Positions 26,757 through 35,063 of a DNA stretch of 64,000 nt are shown here, one piece after another (positions within the stretch are counted from its first letter, which is position 1; the number at the start of each line of letters is the position of its first letter). The stretch covers positions 1 to 64,000 of the forward strand of contig CAYHEC010000002.1 in NCBI GenBank assembly GCA_964355675.1, read 5' to 3'. Position numbers and translations under genes: made by a program. Origin of the DNA: CAMBDS01 sp964355675. Its GTDB lineage: Bacteria > Electryoneota > AABM5-125-24 > Hatepunaeales > Hatepunaeaceae. Below the pieces are notes generated by a model. It searched no databases. It saw only the letters and a list, made by a program, of their open reading frames with translations, and was not told the origin of the DNA.

Positions 26757-26818
26757 CAAAGGAGTCAACCGCAGACGGCTGACTCCTTTGTGTTCGGTAC
26801 AATAGAAATTTCTATTGT
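26757..26818 (-). terminator. Two hairpins after the thioredoxin-fold T9SS gene
   Basis: ACAATAGAAA and its inverse form a perfect 20-bp palindrome (26799-26818). CAAAGGAGTCA pairs with TGACTCCTTTG (26757-26790). They lie 52-113 nt past the stop at 26870. Neither has a strong T-run, so termination is plausible but not certain. The second carries the GTCAACC core shared with hairpins at 1758 and 43575. Confidence 0.5.
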
Positions 26819-26869
26819 TTTCAAGAGACAAGCGTGACGCTTATCCTACGCAAAACAATGAGATCCCGG

Positions 26870-28975
26870 TTACTTCAGATAAACGATCTGTGAAACTGCC
26901 TTATCGCCTGCCGCTTCGAAGCGGACATAGTAGATTCCTGACTCAAGCCCCATTTCCTGGGCGTTGAGAATTGTGCTGTGACTGCCAACTGTAGCTTCGC
27001 CATCGAAAAGTGTTGCAATTTCACGACCGGCAATATCAAATAGCTTCAATGTGGCGGCGCTGTTTTTCGCAACGCTATAGTTGATGACAGTTTGAGCATT
27101 GAATGGGTTCGGGAAAGCCGGGTCGAGGGCGAACCTTGCAGGAATAACCTCATCATTGGGCGCAGAGACCGGTGCGTGTTGTACCCAGTCCCAAATATGA
27201 TTGGTGAAAGCTATCAGCGAATCGGTACGACTGGCTCCGGTGATTGTCTCAAGAGGGAAGCCAAGAAGAAGAGTGCGATACGTCCCCGCTTCGTGCTTAA
27301 TCGCGGCGATGCCTCGAATTTCTTGGCCATTGTTGTTTGTGTAGTTCATAACCGCCACACCATTTTCATTTGCACGGAAACTCATTCTGGCAGTGGGGAA
27401 TCCCATCGAGCCGCCGAGGAACATGGAGACACCATCGAAGTTGCGATCACCTTGAACTCCACGGACGTAATTGACCCCCGCGAGGTTTTCCTGGTCAACC
27501 TGTACTCCAAGGTATTGGGTCAGCAACCGATGATTGCCAAGTTGGCCGGGAAGGTAAGCGCTTGACATGACCAACGTCCCGCCGTTATCGAGATAATCCG
27601 TCAGATACTCGGCTTCCATATCAATGATTGCATCATTCGAATTGTTGAAAGTGTGCCAGAGGACAACCTTGTACTGTGAGAGAAGGATGTCATCAACCAT
27701 CGGACCATCCTCATTGCGATCCCAGACATCGTACCAAGGCATTGGATTGCGTCCAAAAGCGTTACGCAGATGATCTCCGGCATTTTGATTATTAGCGGCG
27801 TCAACAAGAAGGAACGGAGGCCAGTCGATCATCATCGTGACATCCTGTTCGATCATGAAATCACCGGGAGTAGCAACAAGGCTAAGCGTGAAGGTGACCG
27901 GGTGCGCAACGAAGTCATCAGCTATGGTAATACGGAAAGGACTACCGTTATTATCGCCAGATGCTCCGTTTTCAAGCCCATCAAGATGGAATTGAGCGTC
28001 TGTGATGTCGATGCCGGCGTCTTCGGTTGACAAAGTGACGTCAACGGTCTCTGCTGGGAGATAGTTGGCGGCATTTTGCATGTTGAAAGTAAAGTGGGCC
28101 GTCTCACCCGGCTCAGGGCGAGTGTCCCCATCGCCTTCCTGATCATCGGTAATCGTCCAGTCGAGGATTTCGATGGATGGAGAATCGATACCAAGTTGGA
28201 AGTTTTGCGACTGGAGGACGTTATGATTGGCCTCCTGCACCCAGGCGACCAACTTCAAGTTTTCAATTTCGAGCTCATGCCAGCCAAGTCCAGCCATCGA
28301 TTGCTCGAAATCATGAGAGTAAGGCTGGTCGGGTGTAACCGAAATCTGTGTCCCGTTGTAATTCGGAATCATCTTAACCATCGGATCGTAGTGATCCCAC
28401 CACTCGGCATAGGCGTCGTAGCGGTAGTAGATCTCGTTCAGCGAAAGATAGAGCCGAACGTTATTAACCGCTTGGCTGGCCTCGATCTCGACATGGATGG
28501 TGAGGGTCCCCCCCACAATCCTACCGTTAAGTGATATCTGAAGAGGAGAGGGGACATTGGCGCGGGCTCTCAGTTCATTTGCAAAGCGATTTGCGTCATT
28601 AGTCTGCCAAACTTGGGTGGTGACTCCGTCGATGAGAATTGTCGGAACACCATTTACGCTGTAGTATTGTCGGCGACCCGGGTTTAGATTATCGACCTGA
28701 TTATCGGCGCACCATGGATCGTTGCCGGGTTGAGGCCAATTCATGTGGTAAGCAACGACAGAAACTGCATCACCTAACATTTCCAAGCCACGCTCTTGGG
28801 CGCCTGCCCATGCGGCACAGGGCGGGCAGGTGGTCGAGGTAAAGTCCTCAAACAAAGGCTTGCGGGGGAAAGCCTCAGTTGTATTGACCATCCCAATAAT
28901 TATTAGCGTAACCGCTATCAAAGAAACCACGTGGCGTGTGCTAATTGAAATCGATCGAGAATTATTCCAAAGCAT
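26870..28975 (-). CDS. Secreted thioredoxin-fold protein with T9SS sorting domain
   Basis: This encodes 701 aa from the ATG at 28975 (AAGGAGG 8 nt upstream); the longer open frame back to 29089 runs through the leader. The signal peptide spans RHVVSLIAVTLIIIGMVNTTEA. Residues ~45-160 are a thioredoxin fold with the redox motif CPPC in TSTTCPPCAAW and the cis-Pro loop NGVPTILIDG, as in Omp28-like proteins. Ig-like strands follow (~170-370). A GATase-like domain (~375-600) then reads YKVVLWHTFNNS, LTDYLDNGGTLVMSSAY and TLLLGFPLETI. The C-terminal NPFNAQTVINYSV to ASQIVYLK is the sorting domain. The CPPC may act in periplasmic or extracellular thiol exchange (inference). Confidence 0.85.
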   Translation of the reverse strand: MLWNNSRSISISTRHVVSLIAVTLIIIGMVNTTEAFPRKPLFEDFTSTTCPPCAAWAGAQERGLEMLGDAVSVVAYHMNWPQPGNDPWCADNQVDNLNPGRRQYYSVNGVPTILIDGVTTQVWQTNDANRFANELRARANVPSPLQISLNGRIVGGTLTIHVEIEASQAVNNVRLYLSLNEIYYRYDAYAEWWDHYDPMVKMIPNYNGTQISVTPDQPYSHDFEQSMAGLGWHELEIENLKLVAWVQEANHNVLQSQNFQLGIDSPSIEILDWTITDDQEGDGDTRPEPGETAHFTFNMQNAANYLPAETVDVTLSTEDAGIDITDAQFHLDGLENGASGDNNGSPFRITIADDFVAHPVTFTLSLVATPGDFMIEQDVTMMIDWPPFLLVDAANNQNAGDHLRNAFGRNPMPWYDVWDRNEDGPMVDDILLSQYKVVLWHTFNNSNDAIIDMEAEYLTDYLDNGGTLVMSSAYLPGQLGNHRLLTQYLGVQVDQENLAGVNYVRGVQGDRNFDGVSMFLGGSMGFPTARMSFRANENGVAVMNYTNNNGQEIRGIAAIKHEAGTYRTLLLGFPLETITGASRTDSLIAFTNHIWDWVQHAPVSAPNDEVIPARFALDPAFPNPFNAQTVINYSVAKNSAATLKLFDIAGREIATLFDGEATVGSHSTILNAQEMGLESGIYYVRFEAAGDKAVSQIVYLK

Positions 28976-29127
28976 TCTAAGCGCCTCCTTAAAGGGGGTA
29001 TGACCAGTTACCCGGTCAAGGTTATGGCATCGTGGCCATGACTTATTCAAGTATATGCCTGACCACAGAAGAAATTGATTGTATCCCAATCAGTTTTCCG
29101 AAGCCGGACACTCCATTGATTGATTAA
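28976..29127 (-). other. Candidate structured 5' leader
   Basis: Between the predicted transcription start and the ATG at 28975, the minus strand can form ATGGC-CACGAT-GCCAT, then GACCGGGTAACTGGTC. CCTTTAAGG can then pair across the Shine-Dalgarno AAGGAGG. It matches no riboswitch class that I recognise. The rest of the 28976-29362 gap holds the promoter and the 29259-29343 repeat. Confidence 0.3.
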
Positions 29128-29133
29128 TGCATA

Positions 29134-29162
29134 ATTATATAAAGTATCAACTCAAAATGCAA
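29134..29162 (-). promoter_or_regulatory. Promoter of the 26870-28975 gene
   Basis: On the minus strand TTGCAT (29157-29162) and a perfect TATAAT (29134-29139) are separated by exactly 17 nt. Transcription would begin near 29127 and leave a leader of about 150 nt. Confidence 0.6.
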
Positions 29163-29258
29163 GAGAAAATTGAGAAAATAGAAAAACAATTTATCCTAAC
29201 TTTTATATGAGCAAGTTAAACGGTATTTTGGGTAGTGAATATTACCTTGTAGTTGTTC

Positions 29259-29343
29259 TTGGAGAGCGGCTTTTCAAGCCGCTCTTGTCTGTACAAATTG
29301 GACTACAGGCCGGATTAGAGCGGCTTGAAAAGCCGCTCTCCAA
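29259..29343. repeat. Nested perfect inverted repeat (CTTGGAG family)
   Basis: The arms at 29259-29285 and 29317-29343 are perfect 27-bp inverses. Each arm is itself a hairpin (AGAGCGGCTT TTC AAGCCGCTCT). It lies just before dapF. Related single hairpins with the CTTGGAG/CTCCAAG edge occur at 30443-30468, 40839-40869 and 54718-54749, and inside the 3691-3853 element. Confidence 0.85.
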
Positions 29344-29362
29344 ATAAATTCACAGGGAAACC

Positions 29363-30223
29363 ATGAACTTTTATAAATATCAAGGACTTGGAAATGACTT
29401 CATTCTTCTGGACGAAGATAATGCGCTACAGTTCCAAACTCCAAAAGTCAAATTTATTCAAGCCTTATGCGACAGACGCCTCGGAATCGGTGGAGATGGA
29501 TTACTTATAGTCCTCCCCCCATCGACCAACGCGGCAATAAAAATGGTCTATTACAATGCCGACGGAAGCTTCGCGGAGACGTGCTTCAATGGGTTGCGGT
29601 GCGTGGCGCTTCATGCAGTAAGATCAGGGCGCGCGAAATATAACGAACCGTTCATTATCGAAAGCCCGACCGGACCTGTAAATGCGACTGTCGATGCGTT
29701 AAACGGTGAAGCTTCCATAGAGCTCGACGGACCAAATTTCAACCCTGAAATTGTACCTGTCGTTTCCAAAAATGAAGTCATCGAAGGAAGACTGGCATTC
29801 GCTTTCGGTTCAATGATTGGCACTGCCCTTTCCATCGGCAATCCTCATTTCGTTGTGTGGCGGGAGAACACGTCTCTCGTTGAACTGACCAGAGAATCCG
29901 AACAAATTGGCAGAGAAGTAGAAAAATCTCACCACTTTCCCCAAGCCACAAATTTCGAACTCGCTTCGCTCAGAAGTTCGTCACTTATCGAAATGGCAGT
30001 TTGGGAGCGGGGCGTCGGGCCGACCCTTGCTTGCGGCTCAGGGGCAACAGCTACCGTCTGTGCAGGGGTCAAATCAGGGAGACTTCAGCCGGGCAAGCCA
30101 ATTCGCGTGAGAATGCCGGGCGGTGAACTCACGGTAGAGGTTGCAGAAGATTTTAGCCGGGTTAGAGTCGTCGGCGGCGCTAAGTTTGTGTTCGACGGGA
30201 ACATCGAGCTGAAGATCATCTGA
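29363..30223 (+). CDS. dapF: Diaminopimelate epimerase
   Basis: This 286-aa enzyme interconverts LL- and meso-diaminopimelate for lysine and peptidoglycan. It starts MNFYKYQGLGNDFILLDED as in the family. The two catalytic cysteines lie in ETCFNGLRCVALHA and GPTLACGSGATA. The first motif has Phe where most relatives have Gly (CGNGxR). NPHFVVW and the Gly-rich ends of the two pseudo-symmetric domains are present. It is followed by a DapL-like aminotransferase gene that would supply its LL-substrate. Confidence 0.92.
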   Translation: MNFYKYQGLGNDFILLDEDNALQFQTPKVKFIQALCDRRLGIGGDGLLIVLPPSTNAAIKMVYYNADGSFAETCFNGLRCVALHAVRSGRAKYNEPFIIESPTGPVNATVDALNGEASIELDGPNFNPEIVPVVSKNEVIEGRLAFAFGSMIGTALSIGNPHFVVWRENTSLVELTRESEQIGREVEKSHHFPQATNFELASLRSSSLIEMAVWERGVGPTLACGSGATATVCAGVKSGRLQPGKPIRVRMPGGELTVEVAEDFSRVRVVGGAKFVFDGNIELKII

Positions 30224-30263
30224 CTAGTATCTGGTTGAGAAAATAAGAGTAACACACTTCTCC

Positions 30264-30340
30264 CATACCGGCGAAAGTCGGTATCCAGTTAAAATATTGT
30301 GGATTTAAGATATGCATGGATACCGGCTTTCGCCGGTATG
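30264..30340. repeat. 24-bp inverted repeat, REP-like
   Basis: The arms 30264-30287 and 30317-30340 (CATACCGGCGAAAG, then CGGTATCCA and the inverse) differ at one position. The loop is 29 nt and AT-rich. It lies 40 nt after dapF. Confidence 0.75.
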
Positions 30341-30419
30341 AGAGTTTCCCATAACGCTTTTCTAACCAAGCAGATACTAGAGTAATAAGTGAGTGTTAAC
30401 CAAATAGTTGTGTGTGGAT

Positions 30420-30468
30420 GGCGGACTTAAGTCTGCCCCTAAGGGCGGGTTAAAACCCGCCCTCCAAG
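30420..30468. repeat. Two CTTGGAG-family hairpins before the aminotransferase gene
   Basis: GGCGGACTTAAGTCTGCC (30420-30437) is followed by GGGCGGGTT-AA-AACCCGCCC (30443-30462) and then by CTCCAAG. They lie 22-70 nt upstream of the start codon, so the second could affect the transcript leader. Confidence 0.7.
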
Positions 30469-30489
30469 AGTTTCAGTAAATTCTTAACA

Positions 30490-31647
30490 ATGTCAAATTT
30501 CAAACCTGCTGATCGACTTAACCTTCCGGCTTATCCCTTTGCTGAACTTGAACGCAAAGCTTCCGCGATACGCGAAAAAGGCGACAGACTTTTCGACCTC
30601 TCAATAGGCGACCCCGATCTTCCTACGCCAAAATTCGTCGTCGATGCAGTCAAGGCCTCGCTTGATGATCCTATGTCGCATACATACCCCTCGAGCCGAG
30701 GCAACGGCGACGTACGTAAATCGGTTGCCAATTGGTTCAAAGGTCGATTCGGAGTATCGATAGACCCGAAGACGCAGATTTGCATAACAATCGGCGGAAA
30801 AGAGGCGTTGGCACAGTTTGCAAGGGCGGTAGTAAACCCCGGCGAAACGGTCGCCTATCCGGATCCATGTTATCCGGTATTCAGGCGAGCGGGTTCTTTC
30901 ATGCTCGACGCTAAACAACTTCGGCTTCCTCTTCAACCAGAAAACGGATTTTTGCCAGACCTCAGTCCAGCATCAGAAGCGCGCCTTCTTTTCGTCAACT
31001 ACCCCAATAATCCAACGGGCGCATCTGCACCGGTGAGTTTTCTTAAGGAGCTGGCTCAATTCGCTGATGATCATCAAGAGTTAAGCGTTGCCTATGATAT
31101 GGCTTATAGTGAGATGACCTTTGGCGCGCCAAGCCGTTCGCTTCTCGAGTTTTCGCCGAATGTAGTTGAATTCCATTCCCTCTCGAAAATGGCAAATGCT
31201 ACCGGGTACAGAATCGGATTTGCCATCGGGGAACCCAATCGTATATCAGCACTCGTCAGAGTCAAGGAGGAAATGGACTCTGGAGCGCCTCTCCCCTTCC
31301 AAAGGGCATTGCAAGCGGTTCTCGAGCGATATGACGGAATGACTCCTCCACCGGAGTTGATCCAAAACCGAGCAATTTACCATTCGCGAAAGAGACGTCT
31401 TGAAGAGTCCATAAAAAGTGCGGGATTTCAAGTATTTGAAACAGACGCAACTTTCTACGTCTGGTTTCGAGTTGGTGACAGCGAAGTGCCTTACATTAAT
31501 AGGTTAGTCGAAAATGGGTTGCTTCTCACTCCCGGATCCGGATTTGGGGAATGTGGAGTTGGATGGGTGCGCGCCTCGGTTACCGTACCCGATCATGACA
31601 TCGATGCCGCCGCCGAAATTATCAACCAAGTAGGATCAAACATATAG
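30490..31647 (+). CDS. dapL: Class I/II aminotransferase, probable LL-diaminopimelate aminotransferase
   Basis: This is a 385-aa PLP enzyme of fold type I. The family N-terminus YPFAELERKASAIREKGDRLFDLSIGDPDLPTP is characteristic of DapL-type enzymes. NYPNNPTGA and the PLP-lysine region FHSLSKMANATGYRIGF are present. In this class Lys of SLSK carries the cofactor. Its position directly after dapF suggests that it makes LL-diaminopimelate from tetrahydrodipicolinate in one step. A general aspartate/aromatic aminotransferase cannot be ruled out. It ends TAGTG, overlapping the rsmA start by one base. Confidence 0.7.
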   Translation: MSNFKPADRLNLPAYPFAELERKASAIREKGDRLFDLSIGDPDLPTPKFVVDAVKASLDDPMSHTYPSSRGNGDVRKSVANWFKGRFGVSIDPKTQICITIGGKEALAQFARAVVNPGETVAYPDPCYPVFRRAGSFMLDAKQLRLPLQPENGFLPDLSPASEARLLFVNYPNNPTGASAPVSFLKELAQFADDHQELSVAYDMAYSEMTFGAPSRSLLEFSPNVVEFHSLSKMANATGYRIGFAIGEPNRISALVRVKEEMDSGAPLPFQRALQAVLERYDGMTPPPELIQNRAIYHSRKRRLEESIKSAGFQVFETDATFYVWFRVGDSEVPYINRLVENGLLLTPGSGFGECGVGWVRASVTVPDHDIDAAAEIINQVGSNI

Positions 31648-32552
31648 TGGCAATCAATGCTGACACATCAGATTCGACGCGTCCATTAAGGACAAATATT
31701 TACCTCAAGAAATCTCTTGGCCAGCATTTTCTGCGCGATAGAGATGCCGCGGCAAAAATTGCAAGATATATACCTGTGGACAGGCTGACAGTTGAGATTG
31801 GGCCTGGCGATGGAGCATTGACTCAAGAACTGTTTCTTCATGGTAATCGCGTATTGGCTATAGAAATCGACGCGGAGATGATCCCTGTTCTCAAACGTCG
31901 GTTTCATAGACAGAAAGATACTTTTCAACTGATCGTGGCCGATGCATTGCGCGTAAACTGGGCCGCATTAGCCGAAGAATACGGACCGTACACTATTGTC
32001 GGCAATCTTCCTTATAATATCGCCAGCCAGCTAATAATTCGGGTAATGAACGCTGTTCGCATTTCCCCTGCTCCTTTTCTTTCTGAAATGATTGTGACTG
32101 TACAAAAGGAGGTTGCCGAACGCTTGACTGCAAAACCCGGCAATAAAACTTACGGCGGACTAACCATTTTAACAAATTATCATGCAGAATGCGACTACTT
32201 GTTCACTATTCCGGCTCAAGATTTCTTTCCAAAACCTCAAGTGGATGGCGGCGTCATTCGAATGAAGTTCAGAAGACGGGATGAATTTCCTCAAGTCGAT
32301 TATTTGACCTTCAGACGAATCGTCCGCGGGTGTTTCGCCCAACGGAGAAAAATATTGAGCAATTCCTTGAAAGTTGTCAACGATCTTCCCGAAGGCTGGC
32401 GAGACTTGCCTTTCGATTGGAGTCGCCGACCCGAACAACTTCAACCGGCAGAATTTGTAGCTCTCACTAATCAATTGGTAAATTTGGGACTTCCGATTAA
32501 TTTCTCCGGAACTGAGAATGTCATGGACTCAGCCAATGACGCAGATTTGTAG
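31647..32552 (+). CDS. rsmA: 16S rRNA (adenine1518/1519-N6) dimethyltransferase
   Basis: This 301-aa protein (also called KsgA) dimethylates two adenines near the 3' end of 16S rRNA in a late step of small-subunit assembly. It starts at a GTG overlapping the previous stop. Visible motifs are KKSLGQHFLRD, the SAM site VEIGPGDGALTQ, the acidic EIDAEM, and the catalytic NLPYNIASQLI. The C-terminal helical domain (FRRIVRGCFAQRRKILSNSL) is present, so the protein is full length. Confidence 0.93.
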   Translation: MAINADTSDSTRPLRTNIYLKKSLGQHFLRDRDAAAKIARYIPVDRLTVEIGPGDGALTQELFLHGNRVLAIEIDAEMIPVLKRRFHRQKDTFQLIVADALRVNWAALAEEYGPYTIVGNLPYNIASQLIIRVMNAVRISPAPFLSEMIVTVQKEVAERLTAKPGNKTYGGLTILTNYHAECDYLFTIPAQDFFPKPQVDGGVIRMKFRRRDEFPQVDYLTFRRIVRGCFAQRRKILSNSLKVVNDLPEGWRDLPFDWSRRPEQLQPAEFVALTNQLVNLGLPINFSGTENVMDSANDADL

Positions 32553-32705
32553 GAATTTAAGATTGAGTTTAACGAATTATCCGTAACTGACACTGATGTT
32601 TGGTATCGGTTCATTGCTGGGTTTATCGACCTATAATCAACTCTTACCGGCGAATCGACTGAAAGTCTTGACTGTTTATGGTGATGGATATTATATTTGC
32701 ATGTT

Positions 32706-33161
32706 ATGAAAATTCGTATCACCGGATTGACCCCGGGTCACAACGAAATTGAAGAAGTAATTGAACCTTCTCTCGTCGGACTCGATGGTAATACATTCAG
32801 ATCCCTCGTAAATGTACACATCCAAGCCGAAAAGGGAACCGGCAAGATCTCTCTCTCGTTAGAGACCGACGGGCTGGGTTCATTTATTTGTGACCGTTGC
32901 GGAGATGATTTCCAAAGAGAAACGCAAGGTGAGTGCGAGTTAGTCTTTATTCAACGCGATGAACCTTTTCCAGATGAGGCACCTGGCGACGACCTTCGTT
33001 CTTATGGTCCATATCAGGAATATATCGATGTCTCAACTGATGTGCACGATGCCTTTATGCTTTCGTTGTCGATGAAGAATCTATGCGACGACGATTGTAA
33101 AGGACTTTGCTCCAAATGCGGCGTCAATCTAAATCATTCCGAGTGTCGCTGTACCGCGTAG
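32706..33161 (+). CDS. YceD / DUF177 family protein
   Basis: This encodes 151 aa from the ATG at 32706; a TTG three codons earlier is the alternative. YceD proteins are encoded next to rpmF in most bacteria and have been linked to 23S rRNA or ribosome assembly in several lineages. The family pattern is clear: CDRCGDDF in the middle, YIDVSTDVHDAFMLSLSMKNLC, then CKGLCSKCGVNLNHSECRC at the end (Cys pairs). It is followed by rpmF after a MITE-like insertion (33215-33356) that splits the usual tight pair. Confidence 0.85.
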   Translation: MKIRITGLTPGHNEIEEVIEPSLVGLDGNTFRSLVNVHIQAEKGTGKISLSLETDGLGSFICDRCGDDFQRETQGECELVFIQRDEPFPDEAPGDDLRSYGPYQEYIDVSTDVHDAFMLSLSMKNLCDDDCKGLCSKCGVNLNHSECRCTA

Positions 33162-33214
33162 TTATATATTTAGGGTAACACCCTTGACTGACGCTTCTGG
33201 AAAGTGGATTATTA

Positions 33215-33356
33215 GAGTTCGTTGAAATATTCGATAGAATGCCAAAAGTGTCCAGGCGGACGCCCTCGTCCGCCGAACATTCAAGCACAAAATAAGCGCG
33301 GACGAGGGCGTCCGCGTGGACAAGTCAGCGCAAATTTTGAATATTTCAATGAACTC
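33215..33356. mobile_element. MITE-like palindromic element, copy B, with 5-bp target duplication
   Basis: This 142-bp element runs from GAGTTCGTTGAAATATTCG to GAATATTTCAATGAACTC. Inside are GGCGGACGCCCTCGTCCGC and a near inverse of it around a loop with ATTCAAGCACAAAAT. TATTA directly flanks both ends, a 5-bp direct duplication. It is the reverse orientation of the copy at 38282-38421. No coding capacity. Confidence 0.8.
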
Positions 33357-33442
33357 TATTAGTCCGCCCCTTATGGCGGATAATGTTCCATCTCCAAGAT
33401 TTTCAGCTTCTTAATAAATTAAACGATAATCGAGTTTCTTTA

Positions 33443-33625
33443 ATGGCGATAGCCCAAGCAAAAACTTCCCGAGCCCGCCGCGATAAACGTCGCAGCCACC
33501 ATCATCTTACCGCAGTGCAATCCACGAAGTGTTCTCACTGCGGCCATGCTCGTCTCTCCCATGTTGTGTGTCCGAGTTGCGGTTACTATAAGGGCCGCCA
33601 AGTGCGCCCGGCGCGTGAGGCTTAG
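33443..33625 (+). CDS. rpmF: 50S ribosomal protein L32
   Basis: This is a 60-aa protein from the ATG at 33443; the upstream open frame is not needed. The family start MAIAQAKTSRARRDKRRSHH and the zinc ribbon CSHCGH...CPSCGYYKGRQV are both present, so this is the zinc-binding (C+) form. It is preceded by yceD and followed after 49 nt by plsX, the standard bacterial order. Confidence 0.95.
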   Translation: MAIAQAKTSRARRDKRRSHHHLTAVQSTKCSHCGHARLSHVVCPSCGYYKGRQVRPAREA

Positions 33626-33674
33626 TCCCGATCTGATTTCTGATCGGAGCTAAAATCCAAGTGATTCCAAACTT

Positions 33675-34655
33675 TTGTCAATAAACCTCGCATTAGACGC
33701 TTTTGGGGGTGACAAAGCGCCCGGAGTTACTATTGCCGGCGCAATTAAAGCGATATCTGAACAATCGACATCTTCATCCGCACGATTTTCTGTTACGCTT
33801 GTTGGTTCGGCCAAAGATCTTGAACCTCATCTCCCGAAAACTTTGCCCTCGGGTTTGATGGTGCTTGACGTTTCTGGCCCCCGGGAACCGACTGGGAGCA
33901 TCACACCTGCGGCGAGTGCAGAGATCAACTCATCTATTCGAACGGCAATGAGGCTTCATGCGGAAGGAAAGTTCGACGCGGTAGTTTCAGCGGGTTCGAC
34001 CGGCGCTCAAGTCCTCGCCTCGCTTCAGGAACTTGAAAAATGTCTGGGAATCACCAGACCGGCAATTGGTACACTTTTGCCTACTGCCAAAGGGAAATGC
34101 CTTTTGATTGATGTCGGAGCAAGCTTGGTTGCCTCTCCACATCATCTGGTTCAGTTTGCCGCGATGGGAAGTGTGTATGTTAAGGAATTACTCGGGATTG
34201 AAAATCCACGAGTTGGTTTAATTAATGTTGCAGGTGAGGCATCCGCCGGAGACCGCACAGCAGTCGAAGCACACAAGCTCCTCACTGAGAGCGGCTTCAA
34301 TTTCACAGGATTCATCGAAGGTAGAGATATCCCTGCCGGATTGGCGGACATTGCGGTGGTGAATGGTTTTGTCGGCAATATTCTACTGAAGTTTGCCGAA
34401 GGCATTCCTGCATTGCTGAACAAGATTCTTCCCCCGTCAGCAGATGAGTCGATCCGACAAGCGCTTCGCGATTCGTTCGATTATCATGCTTTTGGCGGTG
34501 AACCTTTGTTGGGCGTGAAAGGTGTATCGGTAATTTGTCACGGAGCTTCGAGCGAACGAGCCATTGCATCAGCGCTCAATCAGGCGGCTCGAATTATCCA
34601 ACTTAAATTGCCTGATAAAATTGAACGATTTCTTGCTGATAAGTTTGCAACCTAA
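33675..34655 (+). CDS. plsX: Phosphate acyltransferase PlsX
   Basis: This 326-aa protein makes acyl-phosphate from acyl-ACP for phospholipid synthesis. The TTG at 33675 gives the canonical N-terminus LALDAFGGDKAPGVTIAGAI; no in-frame ATG or GTG serves better. GPREPTGS, SAGSTGAQVL, RPAIGTLLPT, GLINVAGEASAGD and NGFVGNILLKFAEG are family segments. The usual fabH-fabD-fabG block between plsX and acpP is missing here; only 161 nt separate the two genes. Confidence 0.92.
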   Translation: MSINLALDAFGGDKAPGVTIAGAIKAISEQSTSSSARFSVTLVGSAKDLEPHLPKTLPSGLMVLDVSGPREPTGSITPAASAEINSSIRTAMRLHAEGKFDAVVSAGSTGAQVLASLQELEKCLGITRPAIGTLLPTAKGKCLLIDVGASLVASPHHLVQFAAMGSVYVKELLGIENPRVGLINVAGEASAGDRTAVEAHKLLTESGFNFTGFIEGRDIPAGLADIAVVNGFVGNILLKFAEGIPALLNKILPPSADESIRQALRDSFDYHAFGGEPLLGVKGVSVICHGASSERAIASALNQAARIIQLKLPDKIERFLADKFAT

Positions 34656-34816
34656 CTTAGTCAAGTAAAATACTTGAGGTCGTGTCGCAGAGATTAGAGC
34701 TCGCGCGAATGACCAGACGACTGTAAGAACAACATCTTATAATCGCCTTATAAATTTGTCCAATCCAGTTTATGACATTAGTCATACTCAGTTAAACGAT
34801 CACATCGGAGAATAGA

Positions 34817-35059
34817 ATGTCTCAAGCAGACCGCGTTCGCGAAATTATCGTAGAACAACTTGGCGTCGATGCCGCCGCAGTAACTAATGAAGCCTCGTTC
34901 GTTGACGATCTTGGCGCAGACTCACTCGACACAGTAGAATTGATTATGGCCTTCGAAGAAGAATTCGGAATTGAGATTCCGGACGACGAAGCCGAAAAAC
35001 TTACCTCGGTAGGTAAATCAATCGAATATCTCCAAAAGAAATTGGCCGAGAAGGAGTAA
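34817..35059 (+). CDS. acpP: Acyl carrier protein
   Basis: This 80-aa acidic protein carries growing acyl chains on phosphopantetheine attached to S36 in GADSLDTVEL. The length and acidic helices are typical. GGAG lies about 8 nt upstream of the ATG. Four nt separate its stop from the fabF GTG start, so the two are translated together. The 161 nt before it hold no other gene. Confidence 0.97.
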   Translation: MSQADRVREIIVEQLGVDAAAVTNEASFVDDLGADSLDTVELIMAFEEEFGIEIPDDEAEKLTSVGKSIEYLQKKLAEKE

Positions 35060-35063
35060 ATAA

